The notes: generated by a model from the sequence alone, not told the origin. Numbered from the stretch's first letter, positions 1 through 9,426 are shown. The stretch: 64,000 nucleotides of DNA from Actimicrobium sp035984655 (GCF_035984655.1 NZ_JAXCHT010000012.1:52925-116924); one strand, 5' to 3'. Program-made: numbers and translations.

Positions 1-906
1 CGCCGGATTGCAGCCAGCCCGTGTGACATTGATGCTGGCCGCGGCCAGTGCGTGGGACAGGGCAGTGCACAGCAATGCAGGGTCGAGTTCGGCCAGCGCA
101 CCAACCGAGTCGAGCTTGCCGGCGCGCGCCAGGCAGGCGATCAAGCCGGCCTGAAAGCAGTCGCCCGCGCCCACCGTGTCAACGATGGTCAGGTTGGACG
201 GCGCCGGCAAGGCGATCCGGTGTTGTCGGGTCATTAGCAGCGCGCCACTGGCGCCGCGTGTCAAGGCGATCAGCTGCACGCTGGCCGGTTGCAGCAAGGT
301 CGCGACTGCCTCCAGATCGTGTGGATCAATCCCCAGCACCTGCAGGTCTTCGTCGCTGACCTTGATCACCTGCGCCAGCGCCAGTGCCTGGCGCACCCCG
401 GTCACGTACACGGCGGGGTCGTCGACCGCCACCGGGCGCAAGTTCGCATCAATCGAAATCAGCGTGCCGTTGGCCGCTGCAGCGCGCACGACCTCAAGCG
501 TTTTGTCGAGATCGGCCGGGGTCAGCGCCAGCCCGCCGGTGTGCAGCAGCTGGCAGGGATCGGGCAGTGCGGTGATCAATTCGGCGGCACTGATGTCGCG
601 GTCGGCCACCGAGTCGCGATGGAAGGCATAGGTCGGCGAACCCTGTTCGTCGAGGCTAACGATGGCCAGTGCGGTCGGACGGAGGCTGCGTCGGCCTGTC
701 GCCATATGCACGCCGTGGCTCGACAGCAGGGCGCGAAAACGGAGACCGAAGTTGTCGGCCGACAGCGGGTTCAGATAACTTGTGTCGATCCCCTGCAGCG
801 CCAGCGCCTGCGTGAAATTGCAGACCGATCCCCCCAGACAGGCATCAAAACGGCCATCCTGCTGCTCGATCATGTCGACCAGCGCTTCTCCTAAAGTTGC
901 AATCAT
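1..906 (-). CDS. PfkB-family fructokinase (3' end beyond window)
   Basis: Sugar kinase of the ribokinase/PfkB family, probably phosphorylating fructose to fructose-6-phosphate in the cytoplasm. Reading the minus strand from the ATG at 906 gives 302 open codons running off the left edge, so only a short C-terminus is missing. The N-terminus has the family's LGEALVDMI and GGSVCNF motifs. The C-terminal signature DTVGAGDCF carries the catalytic Asp and the anion-hole Gly-Ala-Gly. The gene is divergent from a sugar ABC importer and ROK regulator, which fits fructose or mannose use. Substrate is inferred from family and context; another hexose is possible. Confidence 0.85.
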   Translation of the reverse strand, partial: MIATLGEALVDMIEQQDGRFDACLGGSVCNFTQALALQGIDTSYLNPLSADNFGLRFRALLSSHGVHMATGRRSLRPTALAIVSLDEQGSPTYAFHRDSVADRDISAAELITALPDPCQLLHTGGLALTPADLDKTLEVVRAAAANGTLISIDANLRPVAVDDPAVYVTGVRQALALAQVIKVSDEDLQVLGIDPHDLEAVATLLQPASVQLIALTRGASGALLMTRQHRIALPAPSNLTIVDTVGAGDCFQAGLIACLARAGKLDSVGALAELDPALLCTALSHALAAASINVTRAGCNPA

Positions 907-1113
907 TGTCGGTCCGTAAGTAAGTGCGCGGGCGCGGCATGCGCCTGCCGGTTGCTGCAACTGTAGCGTATTTCTGCGTGCTTTTTAATTAATAAAACAA
1001 GTTGATTTAATCGAATTTCACGCCTATATTCACAGGCAGCGGGGCCGGAACCAGGCAGGCCAGTCAGAAATGCAACGTCCCCCCGCATCCATCTCAACGT
1101 GAGGAGACATCGC
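907..1113. promoter_or_regulatory. Divergent intergenic region between fructokinase and sugar importer
   Basis: This spacer must hold both divergent promoters. It contains an unusually AT-rich block at 982-1019, including the perfect palindrome TTAATTAA at 985-992, in otherwise GC-rich DNA. ROK-family repressors often bind AT-rich inverted repeats, so it is a plausible operator for the ROK regulator at 4000-5238. A ribosome binding site GAGGAG at 1101-1106 serves the gene starting at 1114. The operator assignment is inference. Confidence 0.4.
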
Positions 1114-2109
1114 ATGAAGTTTCACTATTGCATTGCTGCGGCCGTTCTTGGTGCGGCGGCTGGCGCCGTTTCTGCGGCCGAGCCAGTGGTTGGCCTGATT
1201 ACCAAAACCGATACCAATCCGTTCTTCGTGAAAATGAAAGAAGGCGCGCAACAATCGGCCAAGACCAATGGCGTCAAATTGCTCACCGGCGCCGGCAAGG
1301 CCGACGGCGACAATGCCGGACAAGTCACGGCGATCGAAAACATGGTGGCTGGCGGCGCCAAGACCATCCTGATCACGCCGAACGATTCGAAAGCCATCGT
1401 GCCCGCCATCAAGAAGGCGCGCGACCAGGGGGTGATGATCATTGCGCTCGATAGCCCGACCGAACCGCAGGAGGCCGTCGATGCGCTGTTCGCGACCGAC
1501 AACTTCAAGGCGGGTGTCCTGATCGGACAATATGCCAAGGCCGCGCTGGCCGGCAAACCGGCGAAAATCGCCACGCTGGATCTGTTCCCCGGTCATCCGG
1601 TGGGGATTGCCCGCCACAACGGCTTCCTGGCCGGTTTCGGTGCGCCCGGGATTGACGCCAGGACCGCCGGCCTGGCCCGTACCGCCGACGTGGTCTGCAT
1701 GGCAGACAGCTTCGGTGATCAGGGCAAGGGGCAGACCGCGATGGAAAACTGCCTGCAAAAGAATCCCGACATCAATCTGGTCTACACCATCAATGAGCCT
1801 GCCGCCGCGGGGGCCTACAAGGCACTCAAGGCCATCGGCAAGGAAAAGGGCGTGATGATCGTCTCGGTGGATGGCGGCTGTGCTGGCGTCAAGGATGTGC
1901 AGTCCGGCATCATCGCAGCGACTTCCCAGCAATATCCGTTGAAGATGGCCGCGATGGGCGTGGCCGCAGGGGCGGAATATGCGAAGAGCGGCAAAAAAGC
2001 CAGCGGCTACGTCGACACCGGCGTGACGCTGATTGCGCATCAGGCAGTCAGCGGCGTGAGCAGCAAGGATGCCAAAGTTGGACTGGATGAATGCTGGGGT
2101 AACAAGTAA
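1114..2109 (+). CDS. frcB: Sugar ABC transporter periplasmic binding protein, FrcB-like
   Basis: Periplasmic solute-binding protein of the ribose/fructose family (331 aa) that delivers a sugar to the membrane permease. An N-terminal signal peptide of about 22 residues ends in VSAAE. The mature part begins with the typical VGLITKTDTNPFF and keeps family features such as ALDSPTE and TINEPAAAG. ATG 1114 is chosen over the in-frame GTG at 1099 because GAGGAG lies just upstream and the signal peptide starts there. It heads an operon with permease, ATPase, ROK regulator and isomerase. Fructose specificity is inferred; ribose, xylose or mannose cannot be excluded. Confidence 0.88.
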   Translation: MKFHYCIAAAVLGAAAGAVSAAEPVVGLITKTDTNPFFVKMKEGAQQSAKTNGVKLLTGAGKADGDNAGQVTAIENMVAGGAKTILITPNDSKAIVPAIKKARDQGVMIIALDSPTEPQEAVDALFATDNFKAGVLIGQYAKAALAGKPAKIATLDLFPGHPVGIARHNGFLAGFGAPGIDARTAGLARTADVVCMADSFGDQGKGQTAMENCLQKNPDINLVYTINEPAAAGAYKALKAIGKEKGVMIVSVDGGCAGVKDVQSGIIAATSQQYPLKMAAMGVAAGAEYAKSGKKASGYVDTGVTLIAHQAVSGVSSKDAKVGLDECWGNK

Positions 2110-2172
2110 CAGCGTGGTCCGGGGCGTCGTGGACGCCCTGTGATGCAACCTCCCTTCGATCAGGAGTCAATC

Positions 2173-3171
2173 GTGTCCTACGTACAAAATTCCCCCTTTC
2201 CCGCGCGCGAGGCATTGCGACGGGTAGCCGACCACCTGCCGCCGGTGTCTTCACTGGGGCCGTTTCTGGCCCTGCTGGCGGCGTGCATCTTCTTTTCGTT
2301 CCAGTCCGACCGCTTCCTGAGCGGCCAGAATTTTTCCCTGATCCTGCAGCAGGTCATGGTGGTCGGCGTGATCGCCATCGGCCAGACACTGATCATCCTG
2401 ACCGCCGGCATCGATCTGTCGTGCGGCATGGCGATGGCACTCGGCTCGATCATCATGACCAAGTTCGCCGTCGCACACGGCATGAACGTGTATCTGGCGA
2501 TGGGCTGCGGGATTCTGGTCTGCGTGCTGATCGGCTTTGCCAACGGCGCGCTGGTCACGTTGATCAAGCTGCCGTCGTTCATCGTCACGCTCGGCACGAT
2601 GAACATCATCTTCGCCACTACCCAGTTGTATTCGGGCGCGCAGACGATTACCGATCTGCCGGCCGCGATGCTGTTTCTCGGGAATACCTTTGCCGTCGGC
2701 CAGACCAGCATTACCTATGGCACCGTGCTGATGGTGGGGCTGTATCTGCTAACCTGGCTGTTCCTGCGCGAGACCGCGCCCGGACGTCACCTGTACGCAG
2801 TGGGCAATAATGCTGAAGCCGCGCGCCTGACCGGGATTGCCACCAATCGGGTGCTGATCGGGGTGTACACGATGGCGGGATTTTTCTATGGCGTGGCGGC
2901 GCTGCTGTCGGTGGCCCGGCTCGGCGTCGGTGATCCGCAGGGCGGGCAAACCGATAATCTCGACAGCATCACCGCCGTGGTGCTGGGCGGGACCAGCCTG
3001 TTTGGCGGACGCGGCGTCATCATCGGCACCCTGATCGGGGTGCTGATTGTCGGCGTGTTTCGCAATGGCCTGACGCTGATGGGCGTGCCCTCGGTGTTCC
3101 AGACCATGGTCACTGGCGTGCTGGTGATCCTGGCGGTGGCAACCGATCAACTGACACACAAGAAGGGTTGA
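2173..3171 (+). CDS. frcC: Sugar ABC transporter permease, FrcC-like
   Basis: Inner-membrane permease of the RbsC/FrcC family (332 aa, multiple hydrophobic segments). The family motif is visible as GQTLIILTAGIDLSCG, together with the EAARLTGI and VVLGGTSLFGG cytoplasmic motifs that contact the ATPase. GTG 2173 is the preferred start because CAGGAG at 2161-2166 is correctly spaced; the in-frame GTG at 2140 would add 11 unsupported residues. The next gene follows after 3 bases. It pairs with the binding protein and ATPase to form a pentose/hexose importer. Confidence 0.88.
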   Translation: MSYVQNSPFPAREALRRVADHLPPVSSLGPFLALLAACIFFSFQSDRFLSGQNFSLILQQVMVVGVIAIGQTLIILTAGIDLSCGMAMALGSIIMTKFAVAHGMNVYLAMGCGILVCVLIGFANGALVTLIKLPSFIVTLGTMNIIFATTQLYSGAQTITDLPAAMLFLGNTFAVGQTSITYGTVLMVGLYLLTWLFLRETAPGRHLYAVGNNAEAARLTGIATNRVLIGVYTMAGFFYGVAALLSVARLGVGDPQGGQTDNLDSITAVVLGGTSLFGGRGVIIGTLIGVLIVGVFRNGLTLMGVPSVFQTMVTGVLVILAVATDQLTHKKG

Positions 3172-3174
3172 GCC

Positions 3175-3969
3175 ATGACGACAACGACTGCTCCCACCAT
3201 CCTCGAAGCGCGCGGACTGGTCAAGCATTACGGCCACGTGATCGCGCTCGATGGGGTGGATTTCGATTTGCGTGCCGGCGAAATTCTGGCGGTCATCGGC
3301 GACAACGGCGCCGGTAAATCGTCGCTGATCAAGGCGCTCTCGGGCGCGCTGGTGCCGGACTCCGGCGAGATGTATCTCGATGGCAAAGCCGTGCATTTTC
3401 AGTCGCCGATCGACGCCCGCAAGCACGGCATCGAGACGGTCTACCAGGATCTGGCGGTGGCGCCGGCCATGACGATTGCCGAAAACCTGTTTCTCGGTCG
3501 CGAAATCCTGCGGTCCGGCTGGATCGGTCGCTGCCTGCGCCTGATCGACAAGAAGGCCATGCTGGCCGAAGCCACGCGCCATATGCAGGATCTGAAAATC
3601 GGCATCCGTTCGATGAACCAGGCCGTCGAGACCTTGTCCGGCGGCCAGCGCCAGGGTGTCGCGGTGGCGCGCAGCACGGCCTTCGCGAAGCACCTGGTGA
3701 TCCTCGATGAGCCGACCGCTGCGTTGGGCGTCAAGGAAGGCAACATGGTGCTGGAGCTGATTCGCCGCGTGCGCGACAAGGGCTTGCCGGTGATCCTGAT
3801 CAGTCACAACATGCCGCATGTGTTCGAGATCGCCGACCGAATTCACATCCAGCGACTGGGCAAGCGCGCTGCGGTGGTCAATCCGAAAAAGATCAGCATG
3901 TCGGATGCGGTGGCCGTGATGACAGGCGCCAAACTGGCGCACGAATTGCCGCAGGATGCGCATGCCTGA
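3175..3969 (+). CDS. frcA: Sugar ABC transporter ATP-binding protein, FrcA-like
   Basis: Single-domain importer ATPase (264 aa), half the size of the double-domain RbsA type and typical of FrcA. Walker A is GDNGAGKSS (about residues 42-50), the ABC signature is LSGGQRQG, Walker B is LVILDEPTAALG with catalytic Glu, and the H-loop follows in LISHNM. The gene starts 3 bases after the permease, so it is almost certainly co-translated. It powers uptake of the sugar bound by the upstream periplasmic protein. Confidence 0.9.
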   Translation: MTTTTAPTILEARGLVKHYGHVIALDGVDFDLRAGEILAVIGDNGAGKSSLIKALSGALVPDSGEMYLDGKAVHFQSPIDARKHGIETVYQDLAVAPAMTIAENLFLGREILRSGWIGRCLRLIDKKAMLAEATRHMQDLKIGIRSMNQAVETLSGGQRQGVAVARSTAFAKHLVILDEPTAALGVKEGNMVLELIRRVRDKGLPVILISHNMPHVFEIADRIHIQRLGKRAAVVNPKKISMSDAVAVMTGAKLAHELPQDAHA

Positions 3970-3999
3970 GCCGCGCATCCGGATTGAATCCGCAGCCCG

Positions 4000-5238
4000 A
4001 TGACGACGGCATCAGGCACCGTCGACGCCGACGATCTCGGGCGTCTGCGACCGCGCGGCTCGAACCAGATTGGCATGAGCCAGTTCAACGAGCGCGTGGT
4101 GCTGCAGGCGATCCGCTTTCACGGCAGCATGCCCAAGGCGGATATTGCGCGGCTCACCAATCTGAGCAGCCAGACCATTTCGCTGATCATCAACCGGCTG
4201 CTGGACGAAGGGCTGGTACTCAAGCAGCCGTCGCGCAAGGGCCGCATCGGCCAGCCATCGGTGCCGATCGCACTCAACCCGGAAGGCGCCTACGCGATCG
4301 GGGTCAACATCGGACGCCGCAGCATGGATGTGCTGCTGATCGATTTTGTCGGGAATGTGCAGAGCCGTTCGTCGTTGCCGTATGCGTATCCTGATCCAGC
4401 CCGGCTGTTTCCTGAAATTGCCAACCAGTTGGCGCGTCTGCATGATGTGATCGGCGCCGAACGCGCGCGGCGACTGTGCGGCATTGGTGTCGCGGCGCCG
4501 CTGATGCTGGGTGGCTGGCATCAATTGCTGACGCTGGAGCCGGCCCAGACCGATCAATGGAACCAGATCGATATTGCCGCGCGCATCCAGGCCATGACGG
4601 CGCTGCCGGTGCAGTTTGCCAAGGACACGGCGGCGGCCTGCGTGGCCGAGCTGGTGGCAGGGCGGGGACGCGGCATCAAGAGTTTTTTGTATGTCTTCGT
4701 CGGTACCTTCATTGGCGGTGGCGTGGTGCTCGACAGTCATCTGCGCAGCGGGCGACACGGCAATGCCGGTGCCCTCGGCTCGATGCCGCTCGGACTGGCC
4801 AGGGCCGATGCGGCTGCGCCGCCGGAGCAGCTGCTCAGTGCCGCCTCGTTGTTCAATCTGGAGCAGTTGTTCGATGCAGCCGGCCTGGACACGACCGCCT
4901 CGACCGACGCGCGCGCCCTCGAGGCGCCGTGGTACACGCACACGATGGCGTGGCTCGATGATGCCGCCTGCGCGATTGCGCTGACCATCAACAGCGCCAC
5001 CGGCCTGCTTGATCTCGACGACATCATCATCGACGGTTCGCTCGATCGCCGTCTGCTGGCGCTGCTGCTGGTGCGGGTCGAGGCGGCACTGGATGATTAC
5101 AGCTGGGAAGGCATCAGCCGGCCGGCCGTGCTTGCCGGTACCATTGGCGCTGATGCGCGCGCCATCGGCGGGGCGCTGCTGCCGTTGTATGCGCACTTCG
5201 CGCCGGATCGCGACCTGTTTCTGAAACTGGATAAATGA
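4000..5238 (+). CDS. ROK-family transcriptional regulator
   Basis: 412 aa. The N-terminal winged helix-turn-helix (about residues 28-90, containing DIARLTNLSSQTISLIIN) is followed by a sugar-kinase-like ROK domain with GIGVAAP, FAKDTAAACVAEL and GTFIGGGVV. The usual CxCGxxGC zinc motif of ROK proteins is absent: the matching region after GNAGALGS has no cysteine. It lies 30 bases after the ATPase gene and one base before the isomerase ATG, inside the sugar operon, so it is probably the local repressor sensing the sugar or its phosphate. The sensing role is inferred. Confidence 0.85.
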   Translation: MTTASGTVDADDLGRLRPRGSNQIGMSQFNERVVLQAIRFHGSMPKADIARLTNLSSQTISLIINRLLDEGLVLKQPSRKGRIGQPSVPIALNPEGAYAIGVNIGRRSMDVLLIDFVGNVQSRSSLPYAYPDPARLFPEIANQLARLHDVIGAERARRLCGIGVAAPLMLGGWHQLLTLEPAQTDQWNQIDIAARIQAMTALPVQFAKDTAAACVAELVAGRGRGIKSFLYVFVGTFIGGGVVLDSHLRSGRHGNAGALGSMPLGLARADAAAPPEQLLSAASLFNLEQLFDAAGLDTTASTDARALEAPWYTHTMAWLDDAACAIALTINSATGLLDLDDIIIDGSLDRRLLALLLVRVEAALDDYSWEGISRPAVLAGTIGADARAIGGALLPLYAHFAPDRDLFLKLDK

Positions 5239-5239
5239 C

Positions 5240-6446
5240 ATGCCAACGCTGCCCGATTTTCGTTCCCGCACCACCTTGCTCGATCACATTCGCGCCACGC
5301 TGGCGTTCTACGATCCGCGCTGCGTCGATCCGAGCGGCGGCTTCTTCCATTTCTTCCTGGACGATGGCAGCGTGTACGACCGGCATACCCGCCATCTGGT
5401 CAGCAGCACGCGCTTCATCTTCAATTATGCGATGGCCTCACGCCAGTTCCGGCGACCGGACTATCTGCAGCAGGTGCGCCACGGCCTGGCCTTTTTGCGC
5501 GACGTCCATCGCGATCCCGATACCGGCGCCTATGCCTGGCAATTGCAATGGCGCGACGGCCGCACAACCATCGATGATGCGACCAATCATTGCTACGGTC
5601 TGGCCTTCGTGCTGCTGGCGTATGCGCATGCGTGGATGGCCGGGGTGCCGGAAGCGGGGCCGTACATCGCCGAAACCTTCGCGTTGATGGAGCAGCATTT
5701 CTGGCAAGCGGAGCATGGGCTGTATGCCGATGAAGCCAGTGCCGACTGGTCCACGCTGGCGCCGTATCGCGGCCAGAACGCCAACATGCACGCCTGCGAA
5801 GCGCTGCTGGCGGCGTTCGATGCCACCGGCGAGGTGCGCTATCTGCATCGCGCCGAGACGCTGGCCCACAACATCACGGTGCGCCAGGCAGCGCGCGCCG
5901 GCGGCATGATCTGGGAGCATTACCACGCCGACTGGTCGGTCGACTGGGACTACAACAAGCACGACAAGACGAATATCTTCCGGCCGTGGGGCGTGCAGCC
6001 CGGGCATTTGACCGAGTGGGCCAAACTGCTGCTGATCATGGAGCGCCATGGCCCGGCATTGAACACCCCGGGTGACTGGCTGCTGCCGCGCGCGCGCCCT
6101 GTTCGACAGCGCACTGGCGCATGCCTGGGATGGGCAGCATGGCGGCATGCATTACGGCTTCGGTCCGAATGGCGCTGTCTGCGATGGCGACAAGTATTTC
6201 TGGGTGCAGGCCGAGAGCCTGGCTGCAGCCGCACTGCTGGCCGAACGCAGCGGCGATCCGGTGTATTGGGAGTGGTACCAGCGCATCTGGGCCTGGTGCT
6301 GGGAGCATTTCATCGACCATGAGCATGGCGCCTGGTATCGCATTCTCGGCCCCGACAACCGCAAGCTCACCAATCAAAAAAGCCCGGCCGGAAAGACCGA
6401 CTATCACACCATGGGCGCCTGCTACGAAGTGCTCAATGTGCTCTGA
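5240..6446 (+). pseudogene. AGE-family sugar isomerase/epimerase (mannose isomerase-like), frameshifted
   Basis: N-acylglucosamine 2-epimerase superfamily enzyme of the YihS/mannose isomerase type, expected to interconvert mannose and fructose in the cytoplasm. The first frame (5240 to about 6087) carries NANMHACEALL and the (alpha/alpha)6-barrel repeats. The rest of the domain (GGMHYGFGP, YFWVQAES, GAWYRILG, TDYHTMGACYE) continues in a different frame to 6446. The break is at an alternating (CG)5 run, 6087-6096. Restoring the frame gives about 400 aa, the normal family length. It is either a true inactivation or a sequencing error; conserved sequence on both sides favours a recent or artefactual event. 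Confidence 0.8.
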
Positions 6447-6449
6447 CCG

Positions 6450-7907
6450 TCAGCCAAAAAAGCCATGCAGGAACCAGCCGCTGCCGTGACTGCCTGAGCG
6501 CAGCCGGAATATCCACAGCAGTGCAAACAGCTCGTTCTCGGCGATGAAGTAATCGCGCAACGCCAGCGCATCGTCCCACCAGCCCGATTCAATCCGTTCC
6601 GGTCCGGCCAGCAGCGTCAACGGACTCTGGTAGAACGGTTTGTGCTGGCGCGTGATCAAGGGCAACGGCTGTTGCAGCAGCCAGGCCGGACGGGCCGCCA
6701 GCGGCAGGCTGAGGACGCCGGTGCCGCGTGCACGCCGTTGCAGCAGCGGCTGTGACTGGTGACTTCGTTCGGGGCGGTGATCGGCGTAAAAGGCCAATTG
6801 GCGTACCGCGTCGGCGCCGAGCCGGCTTTGCAGGCGTTCGACCAGACGGCCCACGCTTTCGGTCTGCGACGCCGGGCTGGCGAACAGTTCCTGGTTGGGC
6901 GCCGCCAGCGCGGTGACCTGGTCTGCGCGCAAGGTCAGTTCGATCACCGGCGCCATCAGCGCGAGCTGGCCCAGCCGTTCGCGCAGCAGCAGCGTCAGGT
7001 GGTCGGGATCGCGGCTGGCGCTGGCCAGCTGGATCGTCACGGGGGTGCTGCGATGATCGCGCTGGCGGGTCGGTTCGTGGTGCAGCCACAAGGTGATGCT
7101 GCTGATGGCCGAGTGGTGCGCATGGAGCCAGCCGGTCAGTTGCAGCAGCAGCCGGCGCGCGGCAAACAGCAAGGCATCGGTGTGCTCCACCCGGGCCGGC
7201 AATTCCAGCCGCACATCGAAGCAGGCCGGAGCGGTAAACCAGCCATGCACTTCGGCTTCATCGCCATACGCACGATCGATGGTGCGCAGCAGGTCGTTGC
7301 CAAAGCGGCGCGCGATACCGGCCCGTGGCATCTGGCGCAACTGTCCCAGGGTATGGCAACCGATGCCGGTCAGCGTCGCCAGATGCGGGCGTGCCGCTGC
7401 GATCGCCGCAAGCGCAATCGGCGCCAGCATCTCAGGCAGGTTCTTGTCACGCCAATCGCTGTCGTCTTGCGCCAGCAGCCAGGCCGCCGTCGCCGTGGGC
7501 GCGCAGGCCCATTGCGTTTGCAGGCCCAGATCAGCGATGCCGGCCAGCAGTTGCGCGGCGAGCTGGTCGAGTCCATTGAACAGCGTCAGGCTGGCGCCGA
7601 CGTCGAGCAGCAAGCCGTCGGGTTGCAGCGCGACCTGCGGTGTGAAGCGCAGCGCCCACAACGCCGCTTCGTGCAAGGCCTGTTGCTCTTGTTCGGGAAT
7701 GCGCGGCACGACCTGCAACTGCGCACTGAGCGACCACGCATTGGCTTCCGACATGCCTGCTGCGATGCCGGCATCGAGCGCGGCCCGGTTGCACCAGCCG
7801 ACCCGTTTGTGCTGGGTCACGACCACCGGTGTACCGGGTTCGTCAAGCCGGCAGCGCAGTACGGTATCGAGCGGCAGTTGCGATAAATTGAGGGCGATCC
7901 ACAGCAT
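6450..7907 (-). CDS. imuB: Inactive Y-family polymerase ImuB (SOS mutasome adaptor)
   Basis: DNA polymerase Y-family protein of the ImuB type (485 aa), which in other bacteria is catalytically dead and links the sliding clamp to ImuA and DnaE2 during error-prone repair. It starts with the characteristic MLWIALNLSQLPL and ends with the family's GSGWFLHGFFG tail. The HhH-like region with LTGIGCHTLGQLRQMPR is visible near residues 180-200. It overlaps imuA by 65 bases and is co-transcribed with it from a LexA-controlled promoter. Family knowledge supplies the function. Confidence 0.92.
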   Translation of the reverse strand: MLWIALNLSQLPLDTVLRCRLDEPGTPVVVTQHKRVGWCNRAALDAGIAAGMSEANAWSLSAQLQVVPRIPEQEQQALHEAALWALRFTPQVALQPDGLLLDVGASLTLFNGLDQLAAQLLAGIADLGLQTQWACAPTATAAWLLAQDDSDWRDKNLPEMLAPIALAAIAAARPHLATLTGIGCHTLGQLRQMPRAGIARRFGNDLLRTIDRAYGDEAEVHGWFTAPACFDVRLELPARVEHTDALLFAARRLLLQLTGWLHAHHSAISSITLWLHHEPTRQRDHRSTPVTIQLASASRDPDHLTLLLRERLGQLALMAPVIELTLRADQVTALAAPNQELFASPASQTESVGRLVERLQSRLGADAVRQLAFYADHRPERSHQSQPLLQRRARGTGVLSLPLAARPAWLLQQPLPLITRQHKPFYQSPLTLLAGPERIESGWWDDALALRDYFIAENELFALLWIFRLRSGSHGSGWFLHGFFG

Positions 7908-8628
7908 GGTCAGGTGTCACGGAGAAGTCGGGCACGCGCACGCGCTCGGCAAAAGGTTGATGGAGTACGGCGGGTACGGCCAGCGGCAGGATCACCGGCT
8001 GCGCATGCACCGGGCCACGGCGCTTGATGACCTCGACCGACAACTGGCCGGACGGCGCCGCCCGGCAGGCCAGCCGCAGCGGCGCCGGCGAGGATTCATG
8101 CTGGGCATTGGCCGGGCGCATCACGAAAGTCAGGCCCTCGCAGCCGGCCGCAGCCAGTTGCAGGCGGCGCAGATGATCGGCGCGGCATTGCGGTAGCCAG
8201 CACAGCAGGGCGCCGAAACTGGTGCTCTTCAAGGTTTGTTCAATGGCCCAGATGCGGTCGGCCGGTTTGTCGGCCTCGACCAGCAGCACATGGGTCAGAT
8301 CGATGCCCAGCTCGGTCAGCGCAGCGGCAAACGGGATATGCGGCGGCGCCATCAGGATCACGGTTTTTCTGGCCTGGGTGAGGCTGGCAATGATGGGTGC
8401 GAGCAAGCGCAATTCGCCAATGCCCGGTTGCGCCAGCAACAGTTCGATCAAGACCGAGGCGGGCCAGCCGCCATTGGGCAACTCGCGGTCCAGCGCCGTA
8501 AAACCGGACGGCGTCGTCACGGCGCGATAGGAGCCCATCTGGTTGCCGCGCCAGACGACATCGGGCATTTGCGCCAGCAAGGCGGCGGCGGCTTGCGGTG
8601 CGGCCATTCGGGTGGGGGATGCGAGCAT
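7843..8628 (-). CDS. imuA: Translesion synthesis-associated protein ImuA
   Basis: RecA/SulA-like protein (261 aa) of the ImuA family, partner of ImuB and DnaE2 in damage-induced mutagenesis. The motif ELPNGGWPASVLIELLLAQP (residues 41-60) and the IMAPPHIPFA stretch are typical. ATG 8628 is chosen because GGAGGT precedes it; the longer frame to 8739 would run through the LexA box. The operator lies 52 bases upstream, indicating SOS control. dnaE2, usually adjacent, is 35 kb away on the same strand. Confidence 0.9.
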   Translation of the reverse strand: MLASPTRMAAPQAAAALLAQMPDVVWRGNQMGSYRAVTTPSGFTALDRELPNGGWPASVLIELLLAQPGIGELRLLAPIIASLTQARKTVILMAPPHIPFAAALTELGIDLTHVLLVEADKPADRIWAIEQTLKSTSFGALLCWLPQCRADHLRRLQLAAAGCEGLTFVMRPANAQHESSPAPLRLACRAAPSGQLSVEVIKRRGPVHAQPVILPLAVPAVLHQPFAERVRVPDFSVTPDHAVDRPQFIATAARYRTALPA

Positions 8629-8679
8629 GGGAACCTCCGGGCAGGTGAGTTGGACAAGTGACAGTGGTTTGATGAAACA

Positions 8680-8695
8680 CTGTATGAATACACAG
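8680..8695 (-). promoter_or_regulatory. LexA box upstream of imuA
   Basis: Perfect CTGT-N8-ACAG operator with an AT-rich spacer (ATGAATAC). On the minus strand TATACT (plus positions 8694-8699) could be a -10 element overlapped by the operator. The flank ACAGTATATGTGAT is identical to that of the second LexA box at 46640-46655. It lies 52 bases before the imuA ATG. Confidence 0.9.
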
Positions 8696-8781
8696 TATAT
8701 GTGATATCCGATGCCTGTCGTCAAATGCCGGGAAAACAATTCGCCATGCTGTCTGTTTAGCGTTTCACCCGCGTTGCCGTT

Positions 8782-9147
8782 TTATTCACAAATCGCAATG
8801 ATCTGGTTGAGAGAATCACACGCCAGCGCAAATACATCGGCAGGTGCTTGCTTCATCGGATGCGGTTTTGCCTGACGCATCTTCCAGTCAAAGGACTTTG
8901 GCTGATGCGTGAGGATGTAGCTGACAACGCCCTTGACGCCGACAAACTGAATGGCGAAGGGGTTCGTTTCGTTGTATGCCGCGGTCGTCATTGGCAATCC
9001 GATGACGATGCCGGTGCGCTCATTAAACGCTTTTGGCGACAGCACCAGCAAGGGATGGACATCACGCATTTCTTTGCCCACTTGCGGGTTGCAGTCAATC
9101 CAGATCACGTCGCGGCGGTCAGGCGACCAGAATTTACCAGTCGCCAT
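8782..9147 (-). CDS. mazF: MazF/PemK-family endoribonuclease toxin
   Basis: Type II toxin of the MazF/PemK family (121 aa), expected to cleave mRNA at short motifs. The family signature is seen as RRDVIWIDCNPQVGKEM followed by HPLLVLSPKAFNE and GLPMTT, with the SYILTHQPKSFDW strand later. ATG 9147 overlaps the antitoxin stop codon (TGATG), so translation is coupled. The in-frame TTG at 9150 is less likely. The full-length fold appears intact. Confidence 0.9.
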   Translation of the reverse strand: MATGKFWSPDRRDVIWIDCNPQVGKEMRDVHPLLVLSPKAFNERTGIVIGLPMTTAAYNETNPFAIQFVGVKGVVSYILTHQPKSFDWKMRQAKPHPMKQAPADVFALACDSLNQIIAICE

Positions 9148-9401
9148 CAAAATACCTCGACACCAACACGGCCACCGGTCGTCATCACCTCACCGCCGTG
9201 TTTTGCGGGATCGAATGCCGCCAGTTTCTGCGCCAGCGACAATGTTGGCGTGCCGACACGCTTGACGACAACGCCCGACTCCTGAATCGATATTTCGACC
9301 GGTTGCCCGACTGCGAATCGGGCCGATCTGGCGATGGCGGCGGGAATGCGTACAGCCAGGCTGTTGCCCCACTGTTGAACGGTAAGACTTGCTTTGACCA
9401 T
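9147..9401 (-). CDS. mazE: MazE/AbrB-type antitoxin
   Basis: Antitoxin of 84 aa with an N-terminal SpoVT/AbrB swapped-hairpin DNA-binding domain (VQQWGNSLAVRIPAAIA) and a flexible acidic C-terminus (KLAAFDPAKHGGEV) that would wrap the toxin. Ribosome site GGAGAA precedes ATG 9401. It is the first gene of a two-gene operon and probably represses its own promoter with the toxin. Confidence 0.9.
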   Translation of the reverse strand: MVKASLTVQQWGNSLAVRIPAAIARSARFAVGQPVEISIQESGVVVKRVGTPTLSLAQKLAAFDPAKHGGEVMTTGGRVGVEVF

Positions 9402-9426
9402 GTCAATTCTCCATTGATGTGTAAAG

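Noticed and set aside
48..894. Several plus-strand frames at the left edge
   Set aside because: They are shadows of the minus-strand fructokinase, which has clear PfkB motifs over the whole stretch.
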